Shown: positions 1 through 16,594 of the stretch, piece after piece | How positions within the stretch are numbered: the first letter of the stretch is position 1 | Layout of the letters: each line of letters begins with the position of its first letter | Source: Polyodon spathula | Taxonomy: Eukaryota > Chordata > Actinopteri > Acipenseriformes > Polyodontidae | Length of the DNA: 64,000 nucleotides | Direction: 5' to 3' | NCBI RefSeq assembly: GCF_017654505.1 | Contig: NC_054552.1 | Location: forward strand, 33,299,097-33,363,096 | Notes under the pieces: generated by a model | Seen by the model: the letters and a program-made list of their open reading frames with translations, nothing else | Databases searched by the model: none | What the model was told of the DNA's origin: nothing | Position numbers and translations under genes: made by a program

Positions 1-127
1 GAGTTGCTAAGAGACTGATGCTAAGAAGTCAAACGGTGCATGTGTTTTTTAGTAGTTGTGATTCTTTATTATGGATGTAAATTGCATGGTGGCTTGATTT
101 TGAAACTTGACTCTTTCTTGCATCCAG

Positions 128-3840
<3,713 letters not shown>

Positions 3841-4115
3841 ACTCCATAACTTGTCCAAGCTGGAAATGAAGTTACATCTTTTATTTTTTTTACCTCATTT
3901 TTAACTGAAGGGAAAATGTAATACGTTTGAGTCTACACGAGCAGGTACATGCTGTCAGTGAGCGTACCATCACAGGGTAAACCGTCTTGCTGGTTCTCCT
4001 CCAAGTCCCTGTTTTGTAATGTGAAGTACCCCTCGAACACTGTAATACAGATATTTAAATGACTGAAATTAACTCCCACATTTTCAAGCAATAAAAACCA
4101 TTATAAAACCTCCAC
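3841..4115 (+). other. idh2: IDH2 3' UTR with poly(A) signal
   Basis: The sequence after the IDH2 stop codon is noncoding. An AATAAA hexamer lies at 4090-4095, about 250 bases after the stop, so cleavage is expected around 4110-4120. The exact end is inferred. Confidence 0.7.
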
Positions 4116-7100
4116 TTTTGTTACTTCATTGCTACTTAAGAGGTGTGATTTGTGTCTCATTCGTTTTCTATATGAAGGGTTTTAGAGTTGGCATATTCTG
4201 AGCATGGCCTCCTTCTCTCTCTTTTTAATTGAGCTGATTTCTGAACTAGCGACAGAGTCACCAGTTCTGTAATGTGTTATGTATCCCAATCCAGAACAAC
4301 GGCACAATGCCAGTTCAGGGTTTGAAAGCAAACTACTGGACAATGAAACTGGAAATTCTTTTCAATGTAACTTTAGCTGCTCAGTACAGACATCAAAAGG
4401 TAGTTCTTTATTTTCTGCAAGCTTAAGTAACTCTTCATATTATTGGGGTGGAAACTGGAGATTTGCCTGCCTGAGTTTCCTACAAGCTCTACCGCAGAAT
4501 TTTGCTTGAGTTTTGAAGTACCAAAGACCCATTATCCAAACCCAATGCCAAGTTACAAACACTGAACTGGGTAATACATTATGTTTACACAGAATATCAG
4601 TATTTGTTAAAGGTAAATAAATTTATTATTTACAATATTCTTGTCAGGTACACAGCATTTTACATGTACAGTATATTCACACCAATGCAACAGAAATGAA
4701 AACGGGTCTGATCCTTTCAAAAGGTTTTATTTGTGTCTTAACTGTGAAGGTTAGGAAATGCAATATCTTCTCTCTTATCTGTGCACAGTTACGCCAGCTT
4801 AGTCAACAGCAACTCAACCTCTGTCAGCTACTGGAGAGAGTCCCCAACACAGGGCAAATTAGTGTCATTGTATCTCCAGTGTATTTGTTATTGGCATGCT
4901 CTTTAGGAAACTCAAGTATTATAAACTATACGGAGATGAGAGGGAGGGCTAAAGCCTTTTAAATGCCTCAGTGTGGTGGAGATGGATAATGAAAGATCTC
5001 CATGGGAATCTGCCCCCCACATGTATCCTTGTTAATGCCTAAAAGGAATATCTGAAATGCATTTACATGTTAATACTGCCAAGCAGTGTAGTGCAGCTCT
5101 ACACAATACACAGCACAGCATTCAGCAAGCTCCTCCTGGTGGCAGGGGAGCCCTGCTACAGCACACTCCGTGGACAGTACACTATCTCACTCTTAACACG
5201 AACATACAGCAGGAGTTTTCACAGATACTGGTCCTAGTTGGTGCACTAAGTTGCAATAATGTACGTAAGTAGTTTTGCTATTTTACAACAACTCAGATGC
5301 AATATTTCAGGTCAGAATCAAAGACCAGCTTTCACACACTTGCTCAATAGTTGTCTTCCCATCTTGATCAGAAAACCAGGATTTGTAAGAATGTGGTACA
5401 ATGCGTCAAGAGGCTCCGTTCCAGGTGCTGGAATAATAGTCATTTTCTGCACTGTTTGGCTTCAAGTCTTTCTTTTGGTAGTAGTCAAATTCTTTGGTCC
5501 ACAGTGACCAGATGAATGAAAGGAACACACAAAGGCCCTGAGATTGAACAGAACTAATAGAAGTACAATACAGATTAGTGTACTTGAACACATGAATAAG
5601 CACTAATACAATCACTAAACTGCTTATACTTCAATCCATACAAGCAGGAATCATTTTAATGGGCAAAAGATTGATTTATATATCTGTGACAACATTTTCA
5701 GCTTGTCAAAAAACTTCTATTGGTATCTTTGCAAAACAGGTATGTAGCAACGCATTGCCAAATGCAGAACCATGCTCTATAAACGTGTTAACATGTGAAG
5801 AGAAAACAGGCTGTTCCTCTAAGTGAACTGTACATTTCCAGAAGAACTAGCAAAAAGTATATTTCTTTAGAACACTTATTGTAAAAGTTATCATTCAAAT
5901 TGCACCTGATGTCTAATCCTTGTTTCAGTTGTTTTCCCATTCTTTACTCCAGGGTTCGGTGCATCACCCTGCCCTGACTACAGACACACCCACGGCCCAA
6001 AAGAGACTTCACTTTGGAGACGTCTCCAATTCAAACCCTGGCATTCAGGGAATACAAAGGGTTTCAGGAGACAATCCATATTCACCAACGTTCCACCAAG
6101 CTGGCCATGTGGAGGCAGCAACAGCATGTTATCTTTCAGCCTCCATCACTAACACATAGTAGCATCTTTTTATTGGCACCATAGTGTCAATAAACAAACC
6201 CTAGAAGCCCAGGGCTGATTCCTGTTTGAGGTTTGAACACACTAGGATTTCACAGGGAAGCATCAACAGCAGCTACTCGGAATTGAAGCACAGTGCACTT
6301 AAAGGTCGCCATCTAGTGGACTGATAAAACAATCATAATAACAGTGAACCTGACAACTGTCTCTGTGCAGGAAACAATCCGTCTAAATAGTATTACCTTT
6401 TCAAGCTGCACGGATGCTGTTCCCATTATGCAGCAGCCAATGTAAACACCTCAACCCTGCCTTGGACAATGTAGGGTATTAGCCGAGGATCCATATCCTA
6501 CATTTTAGAATGAGAGTATCGTGACCCACCGTTGGGGGGTTATTTTGCCTCCTAGATAACCATCACTGTAAGAACTTCTAGGGTTGTACACTTTCTAGCA
6601 GTACTGGTTTGTAAACCGTTGTTTGCTATTTTCTCTGACCCTGGCTGTTACTCATCAGCAAGACTACTTTTTCCCACAAGTTCTATTTATACCACAATCA
6701 ACGAATAATACTTCAACCATTTGAAAACATGAGAAAAAGTTGCATCTAAATGTTTTTATTTTTTCTTTCCAGAGGCCCCCCCCCCTAGGGATGGCTAGAC
6801 AGTGCCAGAACTTTTCTGCAGGAATATTAAACAGTCACTGGTTTCACTGGGCACCCACTGAACTGGGGTGTGAAACCGTTTGCCTTCCTTACTGTATATA
6901 CCTGGTTTCAGTACAATCTAGTGGGACCTGGAGGCAGAACAGCTGCATTGTTAAGCACGTCTCACCGCAGGCACTTCTTGGAAGTTCAGTAGGGTTCTGT
7001 GATGGGGCCGTCAACAGCCAACCAATCCAGTGCCCTGAGCTTCGTCAGGCTCTTTGAACCTCCCATCCCCATCACTGTAGTGAACACTGCATCGCAGCCT
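4116..7100 (-). other. Tail-to-tail interval; probable ZNF710 3' UTR in its upper part
   Basis: No open frame here resembles a known protein. The ZNF710 transcript must end here on the minus strand. Candidate minus-strand AATAAA signals (TTTATT on the plus strand) are at 6755-6760, 6169-6174 and 4622-4627, giving 3' UTRs of about 0.35, 0.95 or 2.5 kb. I cannot choose among them from sequence alone. Two sequences like the CTCF motif lie at about 5132-5143 and 6308-6319. Confidence 0.5.
6755..6760 (-). promoter_or_regulatory. Candidate proximal poly(A) signal of ZNF710
   Basis: The plus-strand TTTATT reads AATAAA on the minus strand, about 340 bases after the ZNF710 stop. It is the nearest canonical hexamer, but alternatives exist further on. 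Confidence 0.4.
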
Positions 7101-10100
7101 TCAAGCCATTGGGTATCTGTCTGTCTCCTTCTCAAAGTCATAGTACCCCATGTCTTTCATGGCCTCCTCAGACAGTTTGGAAATGTCTTGTGTGTTGTCA
7201 GGGGTTTCTGATTCAGTGTAATCATAGGAATTATCTTCCTCATAGTCTTCCTGACCCTCCATGTCAGGGTTTTCAGAGCTGTTCATGTCCAGATCTAGAA
7301 GGTAAAAAAAACAAACACGGACGTTAACTCTCAAACAGCTGGGATTTTAAACATTTAATAACACTAGAGGCACCATACACATATTTTCTTTGTGAGGAAA
7401 GCACAACTTCATTAAAAGCATGTCCGACCTTGCGTCGTTACAGAAACTGACATGCAAGGGGCACATGCAGTTCTTTTTTTAATACTATTTCTCCGCAAGC
7501 AAGACATTATCATCCCCATGCTGCAGTGGATGTTCATCTGATTCCTCAGTAACAATCACCTGGCCCGTCCAGAGATATGTCCACGATGCCATGCTTGACC
7601 TTCATGTGTCGGCTCAGGTTGCCTTTCAGGTTGAATTTGCTGGAGCAGTACGGGCACTTGAAAGGCTTGCTGCCTGCATGGAGGTGCATGTGGCCCAGGA
7701 GGTTGTACATTCGGTTGAAGGATTTTCCACAGACCTATACAAATATATATAGATATACAACAACAACAAAAATAATAGGTTAGTCTATTTAAGGGATCTT
7801 AGCTCGGCTAGTTTTTAGCTAAAACGTTAACTCCTAACATCAGTAAAGTTAAAATAATAAATAAATACATTTTCAGATCCCTTAAATCCCAGCCCCTATC
7901 TAGTATTCCCTAGTTCTGTAGGATTCCTTTCACACTGGTCATACCTGGTTAGCATGTGTCGTAGTAACACAGCTGTTAAAGGTCATACAGAGGTCAGTGC
8001 TAGGGTACAAACCCTTTCTTGAAGCTCTCAAATGTACTGCATCAGGCTGTTACAGTGCTGTGTCTCATTCTCAGGAGTCTTACCTTGCATTTGAAAGGTT
8101 TGACAGGTAAGTGGACAATCATGTGTGTCTTGAGCGTCTGTTTCTGAACAAAGGTTTTAAAGCAGATGTGGCACTGGTAGGGGCGCACGCTGGCGTGAAT
8201 CAGCATGTGCCTCTTCAGGTTCGCCGACAGCGTGAACTCTCGTGAGCACACGTCACATTTGAATTCTTTTACACCCTAGAACAACAAAGCACAAATGTTC
8301 CGATGTCTTAAAAAGGTAAAAAGCAGGTTAATTGCACCACACAGAAAGAGAAGCACTGTATCATGGTTAGTGTAAATTAAAACCAGACAATTCCTTGACT
8401 ACTGGACTGAAGTCTAACAAATCAGCACAATACACTAATGAACTGTATGTGCTCAGGGTTACAGTCTAGATTTAGAATGCAGAACAATAGTGCTGCCGCC
8501 AGGGTTCTGGATGGTGCTGCAGCCGCCCTTGAATACTCATGGCTGCGGCGCCATCGTGTTTGAGAGTGCTGAATCTGCCCTTGCAATTACTTTAACAAGA
8601 CACAAGGGGGAGCAAGCTTAGTCAACAGCAATGGAAGGGACTACACTAAAAACAAAAGAGGAAGCTTCCCACAATCCAAATCTTCGTTAGCAAAAAAAGT
8701 AAACAGAGGTGTTATTTTTTTCTCCCGTTTGTTTAGAGATCTCAGTAGTTTTATAGTTCTGTTCGAAGTTTATTTTTTAAAGTTGTGTGTAGAACTTAAA
8801 ATAAAACAATTAAAATAAATGCAAAGCTTTCTTTTGACATTCCCAGGGCATTCATGATAATTATTAAACCAATCTGATCCACACTCCCCTCCTCCAAGTT
8901 TCCTTGAGGCCTACATATCCTCCCCCACGCAGCATCTTCATTAACTGATCAAGTGGGAACAGCTGGGCCCCTCAGTCAGTTTAATATGCAGGCCAGCTAG
9001 TCACCCAGGGGGGCAGTCAATCACGCCACTGCAGGACAGTGACCCCCAGCTGTGGAGTATCAAACCTGCTAACAAACTGCGTTCTGATACAGATGCCAGC
9101 CCAGCCAGCCATGCAGGCACACAGGCTACTGACCATACAATGCAAGAGGAGGATTTATACTTTGTACAACACAAGCATTCTCAGTAATCAATTACCAGCA
9201 TTTTTAATAAAGCAATTTTTTACCACTATTAAAGTCTGGTGGCAAGACATCATTAGCTATGATTAAATACTAAACCCAATGCCATATTTATAAAATGCAG
9301 CATGCATTTCTAGCAGTAGGTTTTAGTAACTATTTGTTTAAGCTCCTAACTTATTTAAAACAAACAGGCCAAAAAAGCAGAGCATTTCAGTTTTAGCTCC
9401 ACTACATGGAACATGCAGCCGAGCCTTGGAAGCAGCCTCTCACCTTGTGTGTGAGCGCGTGCTGTTTCAGGTGGTGGATCTGGGAGAACTCCAAGCCGCA
9501 CTCGCTGCAGACGAACGGCCGGATGTTCTGGTGCTTCATCAGGTGGTTCTGCAGCTGGCTGCGGTAGTGGAAGGACTTGCTGCACTCTGAGCACTCGTAG
9601 GAGGTGGGGCCCTGGTGCGTGGCCAGGTGCCTCTTGAGCTGGCTCAGTGCGGGGAAGTCCAGCCCACATTCCACGCACACGTGGCAGCGCCCGTTCTCGT
9701 GTTTCGTCTCGTGAGCTTTCAGCTCGCTGGGGTAGGCGAAGCCGCGCCCGCAGAAGCAGCAGCTGTAGGGCTTGACGTCCGTGTGCTGCAGCATGTGTCT
9801 CTTGAGGTGGCTGGTCTGAGTGAAGGCCTTTTTGCAGACGCCGCACTTGTGCGGCCGCGTGCCCTGGTGGGTGAGGAGATGTGTCTGCAGGTGGCTGGGC
9901 TGCTTGAAGAGCTTGCCACAGTGTGGACACTCGTGGGGCTTGATGCCGCTGTGGCCCAGGATGTGCGTGACCAGGTTATACTTGGAGGTGTAAGACTTGT
10001 CACACATGCGGCACTTCCAGCGCTTCAGCCCTTCACCCATGTCGACGCAGTAGGACTCGTCAATCTGCACGTTGATGTCCAGCCGGTCGATCTGCACCCG

Positions 10101-10895
10101 CCGGCTGTGCTGTGCGTTTCCCTCACTGTCCGTCTGTTCCTGCCAGCTCATGTTCTGGCTGTTCTCATCAAACTCACCCTCTGGCCCGGCCACCTCCCCA
10201 GACTCGTACCCCACTTCACTGGGCTCGAAGTACTGGCTCAAAACAGGGCTGTCCTGGCTCTCTTCGCTGGGTTCAGAGAGGTCTTTATTCTTATTATTCT
10301 TCTCCTCCTCCTCCTCCTCCTCCTCCTCCTCCTCCTCCTCCTCTTCATCACGTCTGGTTTTACCCTCCTCCTTGCAGCTGGGACAGCAGTTCCCGTTCTG
10401 CTTGTGCTTGTGACGTGTTACAGGAGTGACTAGGTGTGGAAGATTGCTTTTGAAGCAGCACGGGTTGATCATTTTCATCCCGTCCCCAGTGCAAGGGCTT
10501 GCTGGTTTCTGGCTGCAGTCTATTTTAGAGCGGCCCTCTCCTTTGACCTGCTTCGCCTCCTCTGAGTCCAGACCTTCAGACCCCGAGGACTCCTCCCGTT
10601 TTCTTTTCCCTTTCGGGCCGGGTTTCCTCCTCTCCTCTGCATCCGGGGGCTCCCCGTCCTCTGTCTCTGGAAGGTAGTCTCCATTGGCCCCGATGAGCTG
10701 GTCGGTAAAACCGTATTCTAGTTGCTCCTGCTGTGGAGGAGGGGACTCTTTGGGTTCTCCGGTGTAGAAGCCATTGGGCGCTATGGTGGCTCCAAACACT
10801 TCGTTCTGAGAAATCAAGCCTAAAACAGCTGCCTGCGCCAGGGAAAGCACGACCACGGGGTCCGTCTGAGTTCCACTATTGATCAACTGTTCCAT
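7101..10895 (-). CDS. znf710: ZNF710, C2H2 zinc-finger protein with 11 fingers (complete coding region)
   Basis: Four coding exons on the minus strand are 10895-9444, 8275-8084, 7734-7560 and 7294-7101. They join in phase with AG/GT borders to give 670 residues; the human protein is of similar length. The ATG at 10895 was chosen because MEQLINSGTQTD followed by VVVLSLAQAAVLGL matches the conserved ZNF710 N terminus; the longer open frame upstream has no ATG. Residues 1-290 are acidic and disordered, with about 16 consecutive Glu near 183-198. Fingers 1-7 (about 295-483) are in the first coding exon, 8-9 in the second (from 491) and 10-11 in the third; all have intact CxxC/HxxxH ligands except that finger 11 has the longer HMKVKH spacing. 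The acidic tail ends RYPMA. The close paralogue ZNF366 has similar fingers but a different N terminus. The role is presumed nuclear sequence-specific DNA binding; targets are not well known. Confidence 0.96.
10301..10343. repeat. Coding TCC/GGA trinucleotide repeat (poly-Glu in ZNF710)
   Basis: About 14 TCC units on the plus strand read GAG on the coding strand and encode an uninterrupted Glu run in the disordered N-terminal part. Use of a single codon shows a recent expansion rather than selected composition. Confidence 0.95.
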
Positions 10896-12217
10896 GACTT
10901 TAGTGTAACATCTAGTCAGCCAACAGTCTTCCTCCTTCAAGCAAAAAGAAAAAAAAAAAGGTTAGGCTCAAAATAAGACAGATTTGCAACTCTCAACTCA
11001 AAAGGCGTTCACTCCACACTAACTAAATTCAGGCCCCCCTCATATTATGAAATCGGGTTTGATGCCCCAAACGTTCTTGTGGGTGTATTATTGCTATATT
11101 ATAAATATCAAATGGTTCTCAGCAGCAGTAATCCAATGAGTATCGAGTCTCTCTTGCGGAGAACAGAAAACACATTTGATTAGCACTGTAGAACAAAGCT
11201 GAGACTGGTTAGGCCTTCCTTCCTGCTCACTAAAAATGAAAATACAATCCCAGTCCAACCAGGAAGCCAATTTCCTTAAGAAATCCAGATGCCTTCCTGT
11301 TCATTTAATAATGCAGCCAAGACTCATGTAAACAGCCACAACCAATAATGAACTTATTCAAATATGTTTAAAATGCTATGAGACGTCAATGTTAACTGCA
11401 CAAGAAGCATGGGAAAGCAAAGCTCAATAAGTGGCGTTTTGCCTCCCTGCAGGAAATCTGTAAAAAGAACGCAACAGTCTTACATAGTGAAGGTTTGTAA
11501 TATAGTGAAGGGTTAAAACCTAGCATAATCCCACGAGAATTATTGCAACGCTGAAGCACAAATACAGAACCCGGACAAAAACCTCAACCTGCTTCCTGTT
11601 TGGTCAACCGTAGACAGAATACAGAACACTCCGTGACTCGTCTGAATTGTTGTTCCTGAAAGCAGTAATACTGTAGTTGCCTGTATTTCTGAACATGCTG
11701 CAGTAGAAATGTGTATTCTATTAGGTTCTGCCCCTTTAAAAAGTAGATGTGATATAACCTTCTCCATCTAATAATACTGTACAAGACTCTGCCCCTTACC
11801 ACTGGATTTCCTCATTCTGAAATTCTATGATGCTGCAAGACCCCTTCAACACGAATGGATAGAAACGAGTTCCTAATGATTTGTTTTTGGAAGAGGGAAG
11901 GAGGTCCCAGTGCTTTATAATTAGGGAGGGCTGTATGTGCTTCCACACATACTGTACTAGGCAAGTTTGAAGCTACCATTTCACTCAGTGGGGGAGGAGG
12001 CTTCCTCACTGCACATTGTGCAGCTAGCTCTCTGTACTGCTGCCACTTAAAATATTCTGCCAATGCAGAACAGAAAGTAAAGACAAAGAAATTAGAATTA
12101 AGAATAATTTAGCAAAACAATACAACAACAAAATAAATAATGTAAGCATGCAAGCAGAAACAGGTATATTAGAGGAGTGCAGCAAGAGAGACTTATCAGG
12201 TAAAAAGAAAAGGACAG

Positions 12218-12219
<2 letters not shown>

Positions 12220-12268
<49 letters not shown>

Positions 12269-12303
12269 AGAGAAAAGGGAGGGTAGAAAAGTGTGAGGGG
12301 GAG

Positions 12304-12356
<53 letters not shown>
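12220..12356. repeat. Two (GA)n microsatellites
   Basis: Perfect GA runs of about 48 bases each at 12220-12267 and 12308-12356 are separated by purine-rich sequence. Purine/pyrimidine mirror symmetry gives triplex (H-DNA) potential. Confidence 0.95.
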
Positions 12357-12357
<1 letters not shown>

Positions 12358-12429
12358 ACGGAAGATAACATAAGAGGGGAGGGAAGAAGAAAAGAGGAGG
12401 CTGAGAGATTGTGTGAAAGAAGAGAGGGC

Positions 12430-12705
12430 AAGAGGGGGGAGGGAGAGATGGAAAGAAAAGGGAAACAGCAAAGAAGAAAGGGAGGGGATGAGCGAGTGAG
12501 TGAGAGAGAGGGAGATGGAAAGAAAAGGGAGACAGCAAAGAAGAAAGGGAGGGGATGAGCGAGTGAGTGAGAGAGGGAGAGAGAGGGAGATGGAAAGAAA
12601 AGGGAGACAGCAAAGAAAAAAGGGAGGGGATGAGCGAGTGAGTGAGAGAGTGAGAGGGAGATGGAAAGAAAAGGGAGACAGCAAAGAAGAAAGGGAGTGA
12701 GAGAA
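12430..12705. repeat. Purine-only minisatellite, unit about 67-75 bp
   Basis: A unit containing GGATGAGCGAGTGAGTGAG and GGGAGACAGCAAAGAA recurs, with starts at about 12486, 12553 and 12628 plus a partial copy before. The plus strand is almost entirely purine. Open frames on both strands here are repeat artefacts. Confidence 0.85.
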
Positions 12706-12932
12706 ATGGAAATAAAATTGATAGCAAAGAGAGGAGGAAGAGCGAATGAGAGAGGGGGGAGAGAGAGGGAGGAATGGTGGGGGAGGAAGAAAAGGAAAGA
12801 GAGGGGGAAGGGATAGGGTCAGAATGAGAGAGAAGGTGAGAACAAAAATAAGGGAGGGGGTGAGCAACTGACAGTAAAGGAAAAAATGGACCCCTTAACT
12901 CCCAAACATTTCAAGACTAAATAAAATGTGAG

Positions 12933-13181
12933 TACAGCTACTGCCAAAAGTTTTGCATCACCCCATAACATTTTACAAATTTTGCTTCATAGAGTCGAAT
13001 GAAACCTGCTGAATAATGTTACGTTTTACCATTTAAAATTACATACCACTTTGTAGTTTTCCATATACTTAAAAAAACTGACAAAATTGAAAAATGTGGC
13101 ATTTCAAAATCATGAAATAATGTACTACTATTACAGCTTCCAGTGGACTTCGCTATATTAACCTTAATTAATAATTATATT

Positions 13182-13257
<76 letters not shown>

Positions 13258-13334
13258 TACACACACACACACACACACACATTTTTATTATGTTTCAATC
13301 CTAAAATGATGCAAAACATTTGGCCATAGCTGTA
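12933..13334. mobile_element. Tc1/mariner-type MITE with internal (TA)n and (CA)n
   Basis: Terminal inverted repeats of about 26 bp are visible: TACAGCTACTGCCAAAAG at the left, continuing TTTTGCATCA, and the reverse complement of GGCCATAGCTGTA preceded by GATGCAAAACATTT at the right, with three mismatches. The ends are flanked by TA, the usual target of this superfamily. There is no transposase frame, so it is non-autonomous. A long TA run (13187-13254) and a CA run (13260-13281) have grown inside it. Confidence 0.8.
13187..13281. repeat. Compound (TA)n(CA)n microsatellite
   Basis: About 34 TA units are followed, after a few bases, by about 11 CA units. The whole lies within the MITE. Confidence 0.95.
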
Positions 13335-14560
13335 AAAATAATTAATGAATAATCAATGAAAGTACAGAGTAAATGTGGAGAGATGAGAATACAATGGGTG
13401 GGGTGAGAGAGGCAGCAGAGAGAATGAAGAAACAAAGACAGAGATGAAAGGGGAAGAAAAGTAGGAGAAGAAACCACAAGGGGTATGGATATAACACACT
13501 ACTGTGAGAAAAAACAAAAACACTGGCAATGTTCCACTGCAAATATTAACACCTGTTCACTCCAAATCTTAACTGGAGCACAGATAGAGAGGGGGACGGA
13601 GTGGAATTTAGGAAACTAACCCCCCTCGTGTAAAGAAAAAAATAGGTGTAAAGACTTCAGAAATCTCTCTCTCACATTCTTACCTCTTTTTGATCCTTTT
13701 GTTTTCCAGGACACTGACTCAGGTAAAGCCCACCTAGTCCTGTCAGAATACAAGTGAATGGGGAGAGGAAACCGAGAGCCCCTTGAAGCTACAGGGGTGT
13801 ACAGCAGGATTAAGAGACGTCACCGAAGTGAAAGAAAACATCTGGAAAACTAAGAGCTGCACAACGATGACAGGCACCAGGGAACTCTTACGCAGATTAA
13901 AAGGAGATTTTTTATTTTAGAACTTATTCGCTTTTAAAAAAAGAGAAGCGAGAAGGAAACTAAAATGAAATGAAACCGCAAAGGGAACATGACTCATATT
14001 AAAAAGAGTTACTTCTCTCGGGAACTCCCAGACTTGAAGCTGCCGGTGTACCAGTACAGGTAGCCCAACTACAGCCAGATTGTAAGTTGACTACTCACAG
14101 CACGTGAACAACAAGATCGTACCTTCCTGTATGTAGAATAGCAGAAACAGTCTACCCCAAACCTTCAGTAAAATAAGAACTGAAGTGCTGCAAGACCAGA
14201 AAAAGCAGCTGTTTCAGTAAGTTTACTCATAATTATTACTCTCATTTTAACTGACGTGTTTGCGTTTAGCGTTACCTTAACAAAAACATCATCTACTATT
14301 AGCTGATCTTTCACACAAACTAGCTGCAGTCAGTATTCTTTACAGCCACACACACAATGAGTATTTAAACACGGGACAATTCGACTAACTGAACCAGGAG
14401 AAGGCATTTTAGGAATATATAAATCCATGAAATAGCCTAGAAATGTGGAGAGATTTTTAATAAGATTTGAATTGGACCTACAGCCACAATTTTCCACCTG
14501 ATGGGAATAAAGGCAGTACTAGCAAAACATAATTAGAAAAGAGAGGGATGGTGGTGCAAG

Positions 14561-14581
14561 CCCCCCCCCCCCCCCCCCCCC
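14561..14581. repeat. Poly(C) tract, 21 bases
   Basis: An uninterrupted run of C lies in the probable ZNF710 intron. The reverse strand is a G21 run able to form quadruplex structures. Confidence 0.9.
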
Positions 14582-16531
14582 AATGAAGCATCCCTGCTCC
14601 CCTTTGTACTGTATGTTTAGTACAGAGTTCACAATAATAATTAGACATTCTGTATTTTCTCCAATACAAAATTTGTATTTGCTTACGGGCAGTCCTGAGT
14701 AGAAATGAAGTTGTTTGAAGAACACTTTTGGGTTTGCAAATTATTCTCTTTATTATCTGTGTGCACTCTATTACATTTTTTACATGTTGATATTAAAGAT
14801 GTGCTGGGAAAGACTGTAGAAACAGTGTTGTGGACACTATTTAGTTTGCACTGTACTGGAAATGTTATTGTCTACATATGCAATCCAAAGACAAACTAAT
14901 TTATTAGGCTCCATTTGCCCAGTCTAGGATTATTGAACAAAGCAGCATTAATGAGTACCGCTAAGGTACAGTCGAAGACACTGCACTGATCTTGGCTTTG
15001 CATATGTGAATGGTCATGGGCTATCCTGGGTAAAAAAAAAAGTCTCAACAGTAAAACTGCAGAACAGTTCCTTCATGGTTTGAGTTTTCCTCTAGGAAAA
15101 CCAGCTACAGTAGGGGAATTAATTAAGCCAAAACACACAGGAATGCTTGATAAATAAGAAACTCCACAGCTTGAATTAAAAGACGTCACACAGTACATGA
15201 CAAATTGAACTTCTTACTTTATACGGTATGCAAGACGAAAACAACTGTGTTGGACAGCTCGAAAGTAGAGGGTCCAAAAAGCAGTGAGCTATTGTGGTTA
15301 TAATTCTGTTTTTAGCAATCAGCAAATCAATGTGATGACTATATGCAGAATTCACAATCAAAGCCTGTACTGTAAACCACATACAATGTGTGTGTGATTG
15401 TGAGAGTGAGAGAGAGAGACCACACAGACAGACATAGAGAGAGACAGATCTACCTGAAGGGATTACAAAGGGATTCAGAAATCCCAACGCTAGTGAATAG
15501 CTGCAGATAGAGGAAAAAGGTGCAGTCAACAATGAGGGGGGGGGGGGGCAGAACAATGAAAGAACAAATGGAATTAAAAGGAGACAGAAAACGTGAAAAC
15601 AAAATCCAAAACCACAACTCAATTAAATGTGAATGGGGAAAAAACTTCTAATAGTTAAGATTTTATCTCAGTAAAATACCACTGTTGCACAGCTGCATCA
15701 ATCCTTTGTAACCCTTCGCCAGACTGTCACTAGTACAGTAGGTAAGCCAAGCGTTCTGTCGCGCTGGTGATATTTAATAACAGGATTGGTTTGGTACCAG
15801 GTCTAAATCAGTATGCAACACTTCTCTCAGTTCTAAACATGTATAAAATGCAGAGTGTAGTGTATAGCAGTATTTAGCATCTTTTGCTTTTTCTCAAATA
15901 TACCCTCTCCCCAGGAAATAGACTATCTGCTACCAACTCTTTCCAACTACAGTACCTGAACTAATAACCACCTACAGTAACTACAGGCAGCAGGGGTGGA
16001 CATCAGCAATGAGAAAGCCTGTATTTCTACTTTTATCTTGAATCACTTGTTCTTGAGATTGTTAAAACAGGAATGCTTTGTCTCTGGCGGTACCTTCTTC
16101 CCGTTTCCATGGAAACTCATCTCTGCTCTGTATACAGCATCTCCCCTCTCCGTTTCTCTCTCTCTCTCCTTTCTCTTATCTTCCTCGTCTCTCATCTCTG
16201 CCTCTCTCTCTTTATCCTATTCTTCTCAATTCCAGCTTTTATCTCTCCTCTTATCTGTCTTTCACCTTTCTCTCCCCTTCAGTCATCCCATTCCAAGATA
16301 CTGTTTTCTCTGTAAAAGTTCCATCTGAAGAAACCCAGACACACACACACAAACTTGGAAACATGTGTGCTCTCTACCAAGACATACAGTAAACCAAACA
16401 AGGCCTATCCAACCAAACAGAGCGTTTTCAATGCATTCATTTTCACTTCCACGTGATTCCCTGTTGAAGCACGTTTATGCAGGTTGATCTGCATTAGGAG
16501 TTACCCTACTGATACTTTACTTGTTGACGGG

Positions 16532-16533
16532 TA

Positions 16534-16586
<53 letters not shown>
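16532..16586. repeat. (TAA)n microsatellite
   Basis: About 18 uninterrupted TAA/AAT units in the probable ZNF710 intron. Confidence 0.95.

Positions 16587-16594
<8 letters not shown>

Noticed and set aside
9615..10433. Plus-strand 272-codon frame and other antisense frames over ZNF710
   Set aside because: Shadow frames of the real minus-strand zinc-finger exon, including Leu, Ser and Pro runs from the TCC repeat.
10896..10940. N-terminal extension of ZNF710 to 10940
   Set aside because: It would start with TTG, and the conserved N terminus begins at the ATG at 10895; the extension crosses a likely splice acceptor.
12098..12867. Minus-strand Ser/Leu-rich frames of 135-223 codons
   Set aside because: Translations of GA microsatellites and the purine minisatellite.
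13712..13723. Plus-strand micro-exon between TTTTCCAG and GTAAAG
   Set aside because: About 12 bases between chance splice-like words on the strand opposite to the host gene.
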